Positions 25,191 to 37,810 are shown, counted from the first letter of the stretch. The stretch: 64,000 nt of DNA from Argopecten irradians (GCF_041381155.1 NC_091142.1:10535340-10599339); one strand, 5' to 3'. Program-made: numbers and translations. Notes: a model not told the origin generated them from the sequence alone.

Positions 25191-26610
25191 GATAAGGAGA
25201 TCTGCATGCACGGAATCACTATCGAAAACTTATTCTGTGATGTCCCATCATTTTCTAATCCCGGGAAATTCAAGCACCCGCCATCTTTGCTAAGGTCACT
25301 CTCGTTGGCACGAGATTTCAAGTAAGCTCCGCCCACTTTTGTACATATAAGGAGTGATTGATGTCGCAAAGTTGACAATGCTATTACTTGATAACTTTTA
25401 ATATGGAAATAGATGTATTATATAAACATTACACGATCATTTATATCATAACCAGCGATGTTGAAATCATCAAAAACGAATATAATTATAAATATATTGA
25501 TTTTTTTATTAAAATTTGAATAAGAAACAACAAGGACGTTGATCTACAATATATTGTATTGAACAGAAATCTAAAATTATACTCAATCCTTGAATATAGT
25601 ATGTATTACATGTACAATTTATGTACATCTGTACGTTTCTATACATGTATGTAGATAAAGACCAGTATAGACTCTGCAGATATACATTAACTACCAAATC
25701 CTCACGTTCCTGTGATGAAGACTAGTATATAAACCACAATTGATGATGTAAAATTATTGTACCAAATACTCATACCCCTGTGACTTATTATATTTCCGTA
25801 TATAGGTCACAGGCATTTGGTTCTATAGATATATGAATACAATATTACAAATGTATATAAAAGTGTCCGTATAGATTCAAAAGCCTGTACATATACCATA
25901 TTAACTGTACAAAATTCTAACGCTCCTGTGACAGATATAAAGACTAGCATTAAAAAATTCAGATAGTTTAACTGTACACAATTCTCATAACCATGTGATA
26001 AAAACTATCAAAGATCTAATTAAACATTAATTAAATGTACAGAATGTTCACATCCTCTGAAAAAATCTTGTATATGTATCACCATTTGAAGTAATTAATT
26101 CGTATCCTACAGACTTAATTACGTTTGATGGGATCCCGTGTCATCTGGGAAATCCTGTTGATATTACTTCTTTGACCCTTGTATAGATCAATATTAACTG
26201 TACCTAATTCTCACGGCCCTGTGATTTTAAAATATGATACATTGTATATCAATAGCTGATAGCTGGAGCTATCGTCATTTGGCGTATGCAACTTATGATA
26301 TTCTCAGTCCCTGTGATAAACTTGTATTGGTCCATATATTAACTGTATCAAATTCTCACGTCCCTGTGGTAATTTTTTTTATATATATCTAGGATACACA
26401 TTAACAGTTTCTGATTCTCATCTCCCTGTGATCTGGACCAGGGTCGTTTTTGTGCATTTCAAGCATAAATCATGACGGACCTGCATTTTTTAATACAGGC
26501 CTGTGAGGGTTTTGTCAAGACTCGCCTGAAAACATTACAAAATCACCAGATCCATCTTTACATGTAACCATAGGGACCTGGCACGATTTTTTTTACCAAC
26601 ACTATATTAT
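25191..26610. other. HIRA upstream region and degenerate repeats
   Basis: The first 200 bp above the HIRA start should hold its 5' UTR and promoter on the minus strand; I see no convincing TATA box, which is usual for a housekeeping gene. From about 25690 to 26450 the DNA is a decayed tandem repeat with a recurrent 'ctcacgtccctgtgat' type motif every 100 bp or so. No exon was recognised. Confidence 0.45.
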
Positions 26611-26613
26611 AAG

Positions 26614-27095
26614 ACTCTTTCATAGGTTGAAATGAAGGATAAGGATATTCTATCCGAGGGTCACAAAATGTAGTAAAACCCGAGGCTTGCCGAGGGTTTT
26701 GCGACATTTTGTGATCCCGAGGGTAGAATATCCCTATCCTTCATATCAACCTATGAAAGAGTATTTTTCTTTCATACCTCAACGTTTTATTGCAATTTAC
26801 AACTAAAATATCCCACCATTTTGAAATAAATTCGAAGAAATCGATGACTGGAAGTCAATTTTCCATACATGAAAAATTACGTGATATTTTCAACACAAAT
26901 TCTGTTGTTTGCATCTTTTATAGTGAAACCAGTCATATTTGTGAAAAAAATGTTTACCGAGGAAATAGAGATTTTGTTGACGCCGTGACGTCACAAGACT
27001 TTATTGCATGGGTAGCCATGCAATACAGCCTCAGGCGACATGGGTGTATTGCCCTGGACCAGCCAGTATTACACCCGTAGGTATGAAAGAATATA
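26614..27095. mobile_element. Hairpin-bearing dispersed element, copy 1
   Basis: The left part is a strong inverted repeat: arms 'agactctttcataggttgaa' and 'ttcatatcaacctatgaaag', continuing inward through 'gaaggataaggatattctat' / 'atagaatatccctatcctt'-like arms, with the CCGAGGGTCACAAAATG and CATTTTGTGATCCCGAGGG segments pairing. The right part contains 'gttgacgccgtgacgtcaca', 'tgggtagccatgcaatacag' and 'cgacatgggtgtattgccct'. A second, partly deleted copy lies at 43362-43697. No intact protein is encoded. Confidence 0.75.
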
Positions 27096-28515
27096 ATTAT
27101 ATGACTTGACGGAGGGTTAATTGCGCTCCTTTATGTTGCTAACTGATATTTGTTTACTTTCATTGTCCCGTATTACTGTTCGTATTATATTTTGTAATCG
27201 TGTTCGTGTGTGTCTTGATAAAGTGGCAGATCGCCTCGATTTTTTTGATTTTTTTTTGTCCACACGGTTGGAATTACTTCTTTGTCCCATATATACATGT
27301 ATGTATATTTATATATTGTTGGTAGCTAAAATTTCCTGCCAGGTCCCTGTGTGTTCAACCTTTCGAATCGTATAATCGAAAACAGACCTATATATAATAT
27401 ATACCTACAACTGCTGTTTCTAATCACCTGTTTGACGTACTCGGTTCATAAATATCGCGCCAACTCACACGACAGGTGCTTGTCCGAACGTTAATTAAAT
27501 GCCCGGGGGTCAGTTTAATGGTCGATAAGATATACCGTCGCTAATTGCAGATGGATTAGTAACATTAAATTCCGTATATCACCGTGGGGTCAACAATGGT
27601 ATTTGTGTATTGATATGATGAAGATAACAAAGTTTTAATTTATTTCGTCCAGTCAAATTTCCGCCATATGGTAAATGACCACCACACTGACCATATATTA
27701 GTGTACACCGGTTGATATACGGAGAGGAGTATATACGTTAATTGTTTTTGTTTATTGTCCCGTCGTCTGTCCTGACACAGAAAGGTGAACTGTTGTGACC
27801 AGTACATATATAGGAGTATGCTACCGAGATGATGGCAGGGCCTTATAACATGTCATGGGTACGTATAATTGTTTGTTTTGTTTATTGGCGTTTTATTAAG
27901 CTTTGATGAAAATAAACCAGCCATTCAAACTCAATTCACAGAGATCTGATAATTGGTTACAGTTTAAATTATTATCCTACCCACCGGCAGATTGCTACAG
28001 ATCATTTTAGACGTTTTAGGGGTCTAGATAAAAGTCGGTAAAATTCGTATTCTACATAGTACTATTCATACAATCGTATTTAGTATTTCAAATTGAAACA
28101 ACCTTCTGAATTAACTATGGGATTTAGATGGAAGACGAATTATAAGATATACATGTATGTAAATATCAAGTTCCATACATTGGCGAGAAACTTTAATTAA
28201 ACACACAATGGCATTCTATACACATTATCATAAGAAATTATGTATAGTTGATTTTCTACTTTAATAATGCGTTTTTCTTTCAGATATTAGGGTAAAATAT
28301 TTCACATTTGCGACGTGAATGGCTCGGTTAACAGCCAATATAGAAGTTTCTGGATATCACAAGACGCGAACGTGTCCTTTTTAAGTCTAACACAGTAAAG
28401 TGTATAACAACGTGTATAAAATCCCAGTATACGTTTAACCAAATTGTCTCGTTGTGTATTGGAGAAATCTTTTACTTTCTTTGCTCAGTTTGACAACACG
28501 AGATTAACAATATCA
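27096..28515. other. Intergenic, no gene recognised
   Basis: AT-rich DNA between HIRA and the GPCR. It has no open frame above 84 codons and no recognisable exon. A short GT/AT-rich stretch near 27290-27360 resembles 1230-1310. Confidence 0.4.
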
Positions 28516-28520
28516 AACGC

Positions 28521-28885
28521 TTAAAGATGCTCCACCGCTGACAAATGGTATTTTTACACTATCAAAAACAGGAGCAGACAATTTTGTATTTTTCTTCAGT
28601 TAAAAAAGTTACTTACTTCACACCATTACCACCATTGAAAAGTTTGAGCTTCTAATTTTACTTCAAGTTAAAAATATGAAAAATAATTAATTGGATCCCG
28701 AAAAAATTCCGTGGCACTATATCTTATATGTAATGAAGTAATGATTGCGCATACACCAAAGGCAAGACAAATTATTTTATGTTATTTTTTGTGTTGATTA
28801 GGCATATATATACACGATTAAACACCAATTATTGTTCAAATGATGAATATCATTTATGCTCTGTCGGCGGTGGAGCATCTTTAAC
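28521..28885. mobile_element. MITE family 2, copy 3
   Basis: Full-length, about 365 bp, from 'cttaaagatgctccaccgct' to 'cggcggtggagcatctttaa', with the complete interior including the 'cacgattaaacaccaattat' block. It is separated from copy 4 by only about 50 bp, in the same orientation. Confidence 0.9.
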
Positions 28886-28937
28886 CGTATAGAAAGTCTC
28901 GTGTTTTTGCGTCACTATTAAAGCAAAAGGTCACAAG

Positions 28938-29300
28938 CTCAAAGATGCTCCACCGCTGACAAATGATATTTTTTCACTATCAAAAACACGAGCAGACGAT
29001 TTAGTTTTTTTCTTCAGTTACAAAAGTTACTTACTTTACACCATTACTTCCATTGAAAATTTTGAGCTTTCAATTTAACTTCAAGTTAAAGTTATAAAAA
29101 TAATTAATTGCTTCCCGAAAAAATTCCTGGCACTATATCCTATATGGAATTCAGTACTGATTGCGCATGCACTAAGGGCAAAATAAATTATTTTATATTA
29201 TTTTTTGTGTTAATTAGACATATATACACGATTAAACACCAATCATTGTTCAAGTGATTAATAGCTTTTATGCTCTGCCGGCGGTGGAGCATCTTCAAAG
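28938..29300. mobile_element. MITE family 2, copy 4
   Basis: About 360 bp, from 'ctcaaagatgctccaccgct' to 'ggcggtggagcatcttcaaa', interior colinear with copy 3 but with independent substitutions. The flanks differ from copy 3, which argues for two insertions or an old duplication. Confidence 0.9.
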
Positions 29301-29740
29301 AGACCTTATATATAATTAGATATCTTGGTTTGAAAGAGTCCATAGTGCGTTTTCATTAGTCCAATATCCTTTAGCTATTATAATGTTTATTGTTCAAAAA
29401 TCTCCAATCTTGTTTACCAATATTGGGGGCTAACCGTGGTTATATTTTTTTTCTTAATATACTCCAACTTGCACTCTCCTTCTAAATTTGACACGTCCGG
29501 CAACTCAATGATTTTAAACTAAATAATCCAAACTTCACATGGACTAGCATATTTATCCAGTATAACATTTTTTTCGGATTATACAGGTTTTGATTAGCAT
29601 CAATTAAGAAGGAAAATGCCATACAATTATGCCGGAGTACACGGCGATCTAAGTTAGACAAGAATCGGTTTTGACAGGTTATATTGTACATGTACATGTG
29701 TTTCATTAAGGACATTATAAGTATGATGCATATTTTATTG

Positions 29741-29878
29741 TTCTAGGAATGTACAGCATGGTAAACTTGTATGTGACAGAGCAGTGCAGTCACGTTAACA
29801 TTATATTTGATCTTTTTATGGTTCCAGGAATGTACAACATTGTAAACTCTGAGACAGAGCAGTGCAGTCACGTTAACT
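29741..29878 (+). repeat. Duplicated acceptor and 5' UTR segment before the GPCR
   Basis: Two copies of a roughly 50-bp block, each starting with an acceptor-like tract: 'ttgttctag|gaatgtacag' at about 29739-29756 and 'ggttccag|gaatgtacaac' at about 29820-29838. Both continue to 'gacagagcagtgcagtcacg' and 'ttaac'. The second copy runs to within about 25 bases of the GPCR start codon, so either acceptor could bring a 5' UTR exon to it. Splicing here is inferred, not seen. Confidence 0.6.
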
Positions 29879-29899
29879 AGAACGCACGGGAAGTTTGGC

Positions 29900-31246
29900 A
29901 TGGAGCAGGGAACGACCTCTCGTCAGGTCAACCACATACTGACAGAAGACGACATTAACAAGGAAACGTTTATTGTAAACTTTCATAAGATATTCCGTTA
30001 CGACTTCGAGATCTATATCTACGGTTATGTCTGGCCATTGTTAGCCGTGATTGTTGCAACAGTGAACAGCACCCTGTTGTACATATTTGCCAAAAGACAC
30101 TTTATGTCCAGAAACGTGACGCATCTCCTTATAGGGATGCTTTGTTTATTTGACACGTTGACGCTTGTCATTCCATCCCTTGCCTACGTCTATGTTTTTG
30201 TATACATGGGCATCGTGTCATATTTGCCATACGACCTCTGCTCTATATGGTACTTCTTAACAGACATGGCATCCACAATATGTCATAGCACCGCTAACCT
30301 TTTGACAGTGACGCTAGCGTTCCAACGTTGCCTTAGCGTTACCTATCCGCTACAAGTTGGACGCTGGTGTACCACTCAAAGAACAGTCATCGCTGCAATT
30401 ATTTGTTTTGCAATTTGCGTTATACCGGAAACGATAAACTCCTTAATGTTTGAACGAAAGAGCGTTGATGTAAGATTAAAAGACAATAAAACTATTTCAG
30501 CGTGTTCCTTGGAACCTCTGATTGACGATGTCACGATCGCATACATTCCACACATCTTTGTATGGCTTTTGCTCTTCAAGGTCATTCCATGCATACTTCT
30601 CATCGTGTTCGGCACCATCATGATCCGCCAGTTGCGGAAGGCGACCAAGGTGAGATCGTACCTTCTGCACGGCAAATCTTCGTCAGCACATCACCAGAGA
30701 AGAGAGGCCAAACTGACGGTCATGATCGGCTGGGTGATTGGGATATTACTTGTATTGGAAATTCCTGGATCCATTTTGGTGGTTTTGCATGTAATATCAA
30801 TGGTGTTTCATGTTGATATTATCTGCCGGGAAGACCTTGAAACGATCTTGGCCGTATTGTATTTAATAGTCATCTCGACGTTTGTCTCGAATTTCGTCAT
30901 ATATTACGTCAACTGCGAGGAATTCCGGACATACTTTAATCACATGATTACGTGTTCCAAGAAACAAAGAGACACCGGCACAGTTCACTCAAAAGCTTCA
31001 AATGTTTCGATCATTTCTGACACATCTGAAGATGGGAGCATGTCGGCACTCCACATGAGTACATATCGCACATTGGAAAACGTGATAGATCAACGTAGTC
31101 CTACACAAACGGTAAAAAACGGAGACAATGCTTCAAACAAGAAAGTTCTTTTCCGACAAAATACATCTGAGAATTCCCAGAATGGCACCACATGCGGTGT
31201 ACCAAAAAATAACAGTTCATTAAATCAGATGACATCTTACTTATAA
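29900..31246 (+). CDS. Class A (rhodopsin-like) peptide GPCR, single exon
   Basis: A 448-residue plasma-membrane receptor with seven hydrophobic segments: about 41-64, 75-98, 114-146, 162-180, 214-243, 272-300 and 314-338. TM2 carries the sodium-site Asp (LCLFDTL, D85). Cys113 and Cys202 fit the TM3-ECL2 disulfide. The E/DRY motif is replaced by FQRCL (Q142-R143-C144), TM6 has LVLEIPG where many receptors have CWxP, and TM7 ends NFVIYYV, not NPxxY. This combination is what I associate with invertebrate FMRFamide, sex-peptide/myoinhibitory and DMSR-type receptors, so a neuropeptide ligand is likely, but the ligand cannot be named. The C-terminal tail (about 340-448) is Ser/Thr-rich, suitable for arrestin regulation. 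The start chosen is the first Met; the coding sequence is intronless. Poly(A) signals (AATAAA) occur near 31440 and 31463. Confidence 0.88.
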   Translation: MEQGTTSRQVNHILTEDDINKETFIVNFHKIFRYDFEIYIYGYVWPLLAVIVATVNSTLLYIFAKRHFMSRNVTHLLIGMLCLFDTLTLVIPSLAYVYVFVYMGIVSYLPYDLCSIWYFLTDMASTICHSTANLLTVTLAFQRCLSVTYPLQVGRWCTTQRTVIAAIICFAICVIPETINSLMFERKSVDVRLKDNKTISACSLEPLIDDVTIAYIPHIFVWLLLFKVIPCILLIVFGTIMIRQLRKATKVRSYLLHGKSSSAHHQRREAKLTVMIGWVIGILLVLEIPGSILVVLHVISMVFHVDIICREDLETILAVLYLIVISTFVSNFVIYYVNCEEFRTYFNHMITCSKKQRDTGTVHSKASNVSIISDTSEDGSMSALHMSTYRTLENVIDQRSPTQTVKNGDNASNKKVLFRQNTSENSQNGTTCGVPKNNSSLNQMTSYL

Positions 31247-31259
31247 TCTCACCTGAAAA

Positions 31260-31400
31260 GAAGTGGTCGCATGGCGCACTGTCACAATTCGCAGGACTGA
31301 TTGACTGATTGTCGCAATTCGCAGGACTCATTGTCGTTCTTTGCTTGGCGCAGTGTAGCCTCTCGCATGGCGTCCTGTCGGTCTTTGCATGGCAGGGTCG
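31260..31400. repeat. Short irregular tandem repeat in GPCR 3' region
   Basis: A 'gtcgcaattcgcaggactga' type block is repeated twice, then decays into 'tcgcatggcgtcctgtcggt' / 'tgcatggcagg' variants. It begins about 15 bp after the GPCR stop, so it is probably transcribed in its 3' UTR. Confidence 0.5.
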
Positions 31401-31699
31401 CCTAAGCGGTAGAGCCACATGGACGAATTTAGCTACCATAAATAAACGTGTTAGGACAATAAATATGAAAGTAATAGAAAATAATAATATAAATTTTGTC
31501 GTGCGCGGTCATTTTCCATAGGTTCTTAGAGCGGTCTGAATACAAGTTTGACTTAATTAAAATATCGATTTTATGTATTTGTATTTTATCGACATATAAA
31601 CTTGCGTGATCAGTGAACACGTCTTATTTAGTTCCACGACTCTTTGGTCGATCCTGAAAATAAATGAGGTCTATTTAAGACATAGATCTTTGTTTTGAT

Positions 31700-32900
31700 G
31701 TTTGAAAGTCGGTATTGGCTTATGATCTGCTCCTGTTTCCGTCAGTACCTGTAAGCAGAGCGTCGCCAACTATCAGTAATTTTAGAAGCTGTCCTCCGTT
31801 TACATTAAATCTTAGTTGTCGGAATCGTTCTCGTTTAAACAGTGCACGATTGCTTCATTGAACGTTCGTAGATTCCCAATTCAGTAAGATCCTTTTGCCT
31901 TCTAAAGTCTTAGTCACCAGAAACTTGTTAGTATATCAGAAAACAGCTGTTGGTAGTGCTACTTAACCTTTGTCCACCCCTGTTCGATGGTTTAAACACG
32001 TTCGCAGGAACTCTTTTTGGATGTTGGGTCAGTATATTGGGTGATCATCCCTACTTTCCGACCGTTGGTTGGCGCAGATTGGACAGTAGCTGATGGTTCC
32101 AGCTACTGTCGCATCTGCGCAATCTCATCCAACAGGTTCCTCTTTATGCTTTCTTTCTTAGATCTATCAAGGCAATTTTCTTCACTATGGCGCCGAGGGC
32201 TTCATTCTCCACCATCTCCAGCATGACTGTCTAGAGAGTCGTTGACAATCCACCTCTACAGAGAAGTTCTATCTTTGCTATTCATTCCTTCCGTATTCGT
32301 CAGTCAACTCTGCATTAATCTTCCTTTTTCCTCCTCTTGAACAGATCGATATCTTGACATCCAGGGCACATTTCTTTTCAGACATCATGACCAGTCTCTT
32401 ATTAGTAGAAGATAGCACATGGGATCCCTGAAGAGTTTTCTCACTCACAGATCCACTAGCTTCTCCCACCTACACACACGATCCAGAACACCCAGACCGG
32501 TATTCCTTGATGATTTTAATGGTATTTCTCTACCCCCTGGATAAACGATACCCTTTTCCGTCTTGATCTATTCCACAAAGATATTTTTGATGTCCAACTG
32601 TATAGCCCTGTTGACTTGACAAGAAGCAACGAAAAACTGCTACACATCTTTAAAGATAATCTCATAGATCATCAATGGCTAGGATAGCTGTTGCAGTAGA
32701 CTTTGTCAGACTATCCACACCTAGAACATCCCTCTTGGCGATATTCCCCAGTCCTTCACAAAACTGCTGCTCTACCTTGAAACTGATGTTTGGAGTCTTT
32801 TAAGATATCTACGTATAATATTCCTGATTCATCCAGATTATGTTTTCATAAAGTCTTTGTTGAGTAAATTCAAGGAGAATTTTACGAATCCACATGTCCC
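31700..32900 (-). other. Possible degenerate coding relic
   Basis: Base composition is less AT-rich than the surroundings. The minus strand reads as short protein-like pieces in changing frames, broken by stops (for example around 31760-31990 and 32640-32780). I could not assign a family; a decayed retroelement or processed pseudogene would fit. No intact frame exceeds 70 codons. Confidence 0.25.
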
Positions 32901-33369
32901 GATTTTTGCATTATATCCTATTGGCTATGTGTATTGATAGTTGAGTGAGTTCCTCTGCTTGAAAAAATTAAGCCTGTCATTCTTGCACAATTTTGTAATA
33001 AGGCTACAAGACATTAAATATTGTAATTTCGTTTATTTCAAATGATATGATGTTGTTTGATTATCTACTACATGGAAATCTGTGGAAGACCCACATAGTT
33101 GTTTAGATGACCGCACAGACACATATACAATTGAATAATGACTGTATACAGATGGGATATTTCTGATGTTACTGAATATGCAATGTCTGATCTAAATACT
33201 TACATTTTTACATAATATCATTCTGCCACCAGTGGCTGAACACATAATTGACAACAATGAGACTGGTTTATAATATAATAGCACACCTTCAATATGAGGA
33301 AAAAAAGAAAATATATTGTTTACTTTTTAGTAAAAACATTACATCTTACCTAGTGACTGTATACAAGTC

Positions 33370-33625
33370 ACGAAAACGTTTTCTTCTACTTTCACTTTCC
33401 CTATGATTATTATTGATGTCATGTGATCAACTTTCAATGTTACTTTCACTTTCTCTATGGTTACTGTTGGTATGTGATCATCTTTTCATTTTTACTTTCA
33501 CTAAATTTACTATTTGTACAGGATCAACATTTGTGTAGTTTTACATTCTGTGATCGACCTTTTGCTTTACTTCCACTTTCTTTTCCAACATTTATTGTGT
33601 AAGAACTAATTTTTCACTTTTACTT
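33370..33625. repeat. Degenerate repeat of about 60 bp
   Basis: Three to four diverged copies with 'ttactttcactttctctatg' and 'tgtgatcaactttca' type blocks. No coding potential. Confidence 0.55.
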
Positions 33626-34522
33626 ATGATTATTGTACATATGTAATGAATTATAAATCATGTCACATTCATTATCATCAGCCAAATACACCCACAAATA
33701 TTCCACAATATGCTAAACAGGCACAATTTTCACCATTCATTATTAGAGCTATTGTAAACCAATTTTCTTTGGGTGTAATGTACTTTCGCAAATTTCATGA
33801 CAAAGTCGATTTGTGAAAGCTGATCTCTGCAAGTTAATACTACATCTTATGGTCGAAGGAATTTTCATTAAATTTTTTAAATCTGTTGATGCTAATGTTT
33901 ACAAACTTTTTTTCAAAATAAAAATAGCGAAATTTAGAAGCCATGAAAGGAAGTTGATTTGCAGTATAATGTAATATCGATGTGAAAGTTATGAAATGAT
34001 GTGCACCGAAAATATTTAGATCCAATATACTGTTTCCAGTACTTACACCATAATATCCAAATATAAATGCAAATTCTTACATCAGGTAAAAGGTAAACAT
34101 CTTATGTTTATACCTTCAAAGAAGACTATTATTATATACCATTCAATACACAATTGGCAGTTATGTTTGTATAATTCTAAATGCTTTTGATTCTCATGTA
34201 GATGTATATTAAGCTCGTACACACAAACTGAAGTACCAGTTTTTCTTTCCATAGTAATAACGGCAAACCAATTTATTTTTGTGCAAACATCAATTTCTTG
34301 TTTTGGATATGTGCCACAAAATTATGGCAATTTAACTTCAACAGTTCTAGCTTTTGAAAATGACTTGATTTTCTACATCTTCAAATTTGAATGAATTTTC
34401 GCAGTTTCACTTTGACCTTGAGATTTTGAAATTAAATTGCATACAATATATATGTAGATATTTTACAATCGTTTTGGTCCAAGCCAGCCTTCCCACTACT
34501 AACTTTAAGGTCAAATATTGTT

Positions 34523-34768
34523 ACCGTATTCGACCCAATAGGTGCCCAGGGCGTTTAAAATTGAAATAAATAAGAGGGCACTTAATAAAACCAAATTTGG
34601 ACTAGCCTTTCATAAAATAATTGCCAAAAGTAAATCAATTTGCCAAAGAAATCAATAAGTGTTTTTTATATTTTCTGTATGCATTTAATTTTAAGTGAAA
34701 TTGAGGCCTAAAAAGGGGGAGGAGCGCTTATAGGGATATGGACGCTTGATGGTCGAATACGGCAGTGG
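34523..34768. mobile_element. MITE family 3, copy 2
   Basis: Left end 'taccgtattcgacccaatag', right end 'gatggtcgaatacggcagtg'; interior has 'gtttaaaattgaaataaata' and 'aaaccaaatttggactagcc'. About 245 bp with imperfect inverted ends. Intergenic. Confidence 0.75.
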
Positions 34769-35074
34769 AAATTTTTATAAAGGTCAACAATATATATAAC
34801 TTAAGGTTACATCAATACCTAGCACATATGGTTAATGACTCATGATAACCTGATACCTAAAAATAATATGCATACATTCAATCTTACATAGGAAAGGCCA
34901 AAATATTTGAATTCTTGAACATTCACCTTCTAACTAGCTATTAAATACTTCCAGCAGTGTCCAGCAATATAATGGAAGTTTTGAATTTATATGCCTTACA
35001 TTTATAACCAGTATAAGATTAACAATTTCAAAATACCTGTTATATGTAAATACAATTCACCATAGGCTAACATA

Positions 35075-35258
35075 CCATACTCTCCCCAATAAGCGTCCAT
35101 GTCCCTATAAGCGCTCTCCCCACTTTTGAGGCTCCACTTTCAATTGAGCGGGCATAAATAAAGACCAAAATTGTATTGGTTTGCAAAATTTTTGTCTTAT
35201 TAAGCACATTTTCATTTTGTAAATGCCCTGGGGGCTTATTGGGTCGTATAAGGTATGT
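35075..35258. mobile_element. MITE family 3, copy 3
   Basis: Begins 'ccatactctccccaataagc' and ends 'cttattgggtcgtataaggt'. The layout resembles the 18795 copy (shorter, with 'gaccaaaattgtattggttt' inside), so the family has at least two length classes. Confidence 0.6.
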
Positions 35259-36666
35259 GTTTTCAGTGAGAGGTCCAAATATTTCTGGTAGTAGTAACAC
35301 CTTAACATTGATCTGAACTTTACACATGTTTAATACTAATACACCTCTACAGGTAATTTTCACATCAGCCTGTTTTAAGCAAAATTAAACAAATGTCGTT
35401 TAAACAATATAAATGTCAGCTAAACAAACATTAAGCTAAAAACTGATTTACAGTAAGTCGTAATTTTTCATATAAGTTATAGGAGGAGAAAAAACTTTGA
35501 CTTAAGTCAAATCTGCATTTTTGAGAAATTGGTACAAGGTCTTTATCTAAAATTTGGCTGACTTTTTCAATTGAAGTAAATCTCATTAAAATCCAGACAC
35601 TTATATGTGTCCCCTAATGGTTTTTTTTTCCGATGCTCTATGAATCCAAAGTTATGAATTTTAATCAGATTGGACTTGTGTGCAAAAGCTGTACATATCA
35701 AGGTAGATGTCTGATAAATAACATGATTTTATTCATATTTTTTTTTTCAAAATTCATGTATCCGGGTAATTTAAATAATGAATATGAAATATTTCTGTTT
35801 TAAAAACTGAAAAATAAACTTAAACATCAATAAATACTGAGGCACAAACCATTTTCAAAAATGTTTTTCATAAGTTTTTGATTGTTAATGGTCTATGACT
35901 AGATATATAAAAAAATAATTCATGAATTCATGTAAACCAAATATACAATGCTTGAATACATATAATGCATAAACAATTAATGTAAATAAAGTAATACCGA
36001 CAAAGGAGTAATAACAGTAAATGATACCTAAACATTTGATATCTCACTAAAAAAAATAATGAAACAGGAGTGTGACAGGGAGGAGCACTATACACTTGCC
36101 TTTTTAAAAATAATATTCCATTTCAAATATTTTTATTGTCAATGACAGAGGGATGAGATGTCATGCATTGTCTATACAAGTCTTCTCCCTAAAAATAATA
36201 TTAACCAATTATTAGGTGAATAGAAATACCAAACATATTTATCTGTCATGTTTGAAAGAAATAGGCTGAAAAGTGAGGATGATCGACATATGGAAATATA
36301 AACAAAGGGCAATAACTCTTGAGTAAAAATCCACAAATCCAAATATGTGAAAATTAAGACATCACTCGGAAAACAACAACTTAATACATGTGAACCCTGT
36401 CGTTTTTAAGTGAGCAACCAGTATTAATATCGGTGGCAATATCATTGGATAATTATCAATAACTGATGAGGTGTAAATGTACCAGTTATATAAAAGACAG
36501 GTAAATGAAATAAAAAAACAATCAAATAAATAAACAAAATAAATAAATGAATAATTGAAATAAGGTATAAACAAAAGTAATTTCAAAATCTGTAAGGAAA
36601 CACAACTAAATAATCAATGATTGAAGTCTAAAATAAAACGCATAAAATAAATAAAGCGCAAACAAT

Positions 36667-36920
36667 AGCATCCAATAAGTGCCCAGAGAGTTTAAAATTG
36701 GAAAAAAAAAAAAAAAAAAAAAAAAAAAATAGATGGTATTTAATAGGACCAAATTTGGACTAAATTTTACAAACTTTTGCAAAAGAAAACAAATACAAAT
36801 ACCTACACAAGTTTCATAGTTTTACAGATAGTCTGTATTGAATTTCAGTAAAGTGAAATTGAGGCCTTAAAAAGAAGGAATGGGCACTTAAAGGGGTGGG
36901 GTCGCTTATTTGGTGGAACA
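36667..36920. mobile_element. MITE family 3, copy 4, with long A-run
   Basis: Contains 'aataagtgcccagagagttt', 'aggaccaaatttggactaaa' and 'ggtcgcttatttggtgga'. An uninterrupted A-run of about 29 bases near 36701-36729 lies inside it. Intergenic. Confidence 0.65.
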
Positions 36921-37439
36921 AGATTCTTGATTAGAAGTAAACGTAGTTCTTACATCAAGATATACTTAGTAAGACATCAGTCTTCTTACAGGTTAATTCT
37001 TTATCATCACCTGGATCAAATTAACAAAAGTAGGCAGTGATATTGTCACAATATTATCTTACTACTTTGACAACACAATTCTAAACTTAAATCTATAATC
37101 TAGATCAAAATATATAAATACAATATATATGAAATTAAAAATGTATTACAATAACTACATATGTATATTATATAACTATATTTCAAATGTAACTTGTATG
37201 AAAAGCAAATCATTACAAAAAAAAAATAATAGAACAACAACCAGACTTGTTTACATTGAAAAAAAACTAAAGTAACAAAAAATGTTATAAAAATCCTATA
37301 TCAATTATTGACTTTGGCAAAAACATAAATTATAAAGAAATGTTTTGATTACATATTTGTATAAATCTACTGATAATGTTACAGATCTTCATATCTCATC
37401 TGCCAAAAATTTGAAGTCTACACACTTTAACCACATCAA

Positions 37440-37810
37440 TTACAGACAGATCATGAGCTGACTCGGACAACCTCGATCACACCGACTACTGTAGATATCC
37501 CGACAACCTACCGCGGTAGACCACCTTGACAACCACAAAATCAACACCCTAACAACCACATGTATACTCACCTCAACAGCCTCTATCACAAAGATACTCT
37601 GACAAGTTACCATGACAACTGGATGCCAACAAACTAAATCAACTTGACAACCAGACACCCCAAATTTCTTTATTACCATGACGAATTGAATCATTTTGAA
37701 AACCACACACCCAAACAAAATCATTCTATCGTCCACAAACATCAGTCTCAATCACCATGGCAACCACAGAACCTAAAAATCTAAAACAACCAGAAACCTG
37801 CATACTCTCA
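37440..37810. repeat. Degenerate short tandem repeat (TTGACAACCAC type)
   Basis: Irregular repetition of 'gacaaccac' / 'catgacaac' words every 25-35 bases with 'atcac' and 'aaatcaac' between them. A 103-codon minus-strand open frame here is a by-product. It lies in the intergenic region, more than 2 kb downstream of the ABCC stop. Confidence 0.5.

Noticed and set aside
30376..30675. 99-codon frame antisense to the GPCR
   Set aside because: Overlaps the clear receptor coding sequence on the other strand and has no family features.
31700..32900. A fourth protein-coding gene
   Set aside because: Protein-like fragments are broken by stops and frame changes and I could not name a family; kept only as a possible relic.
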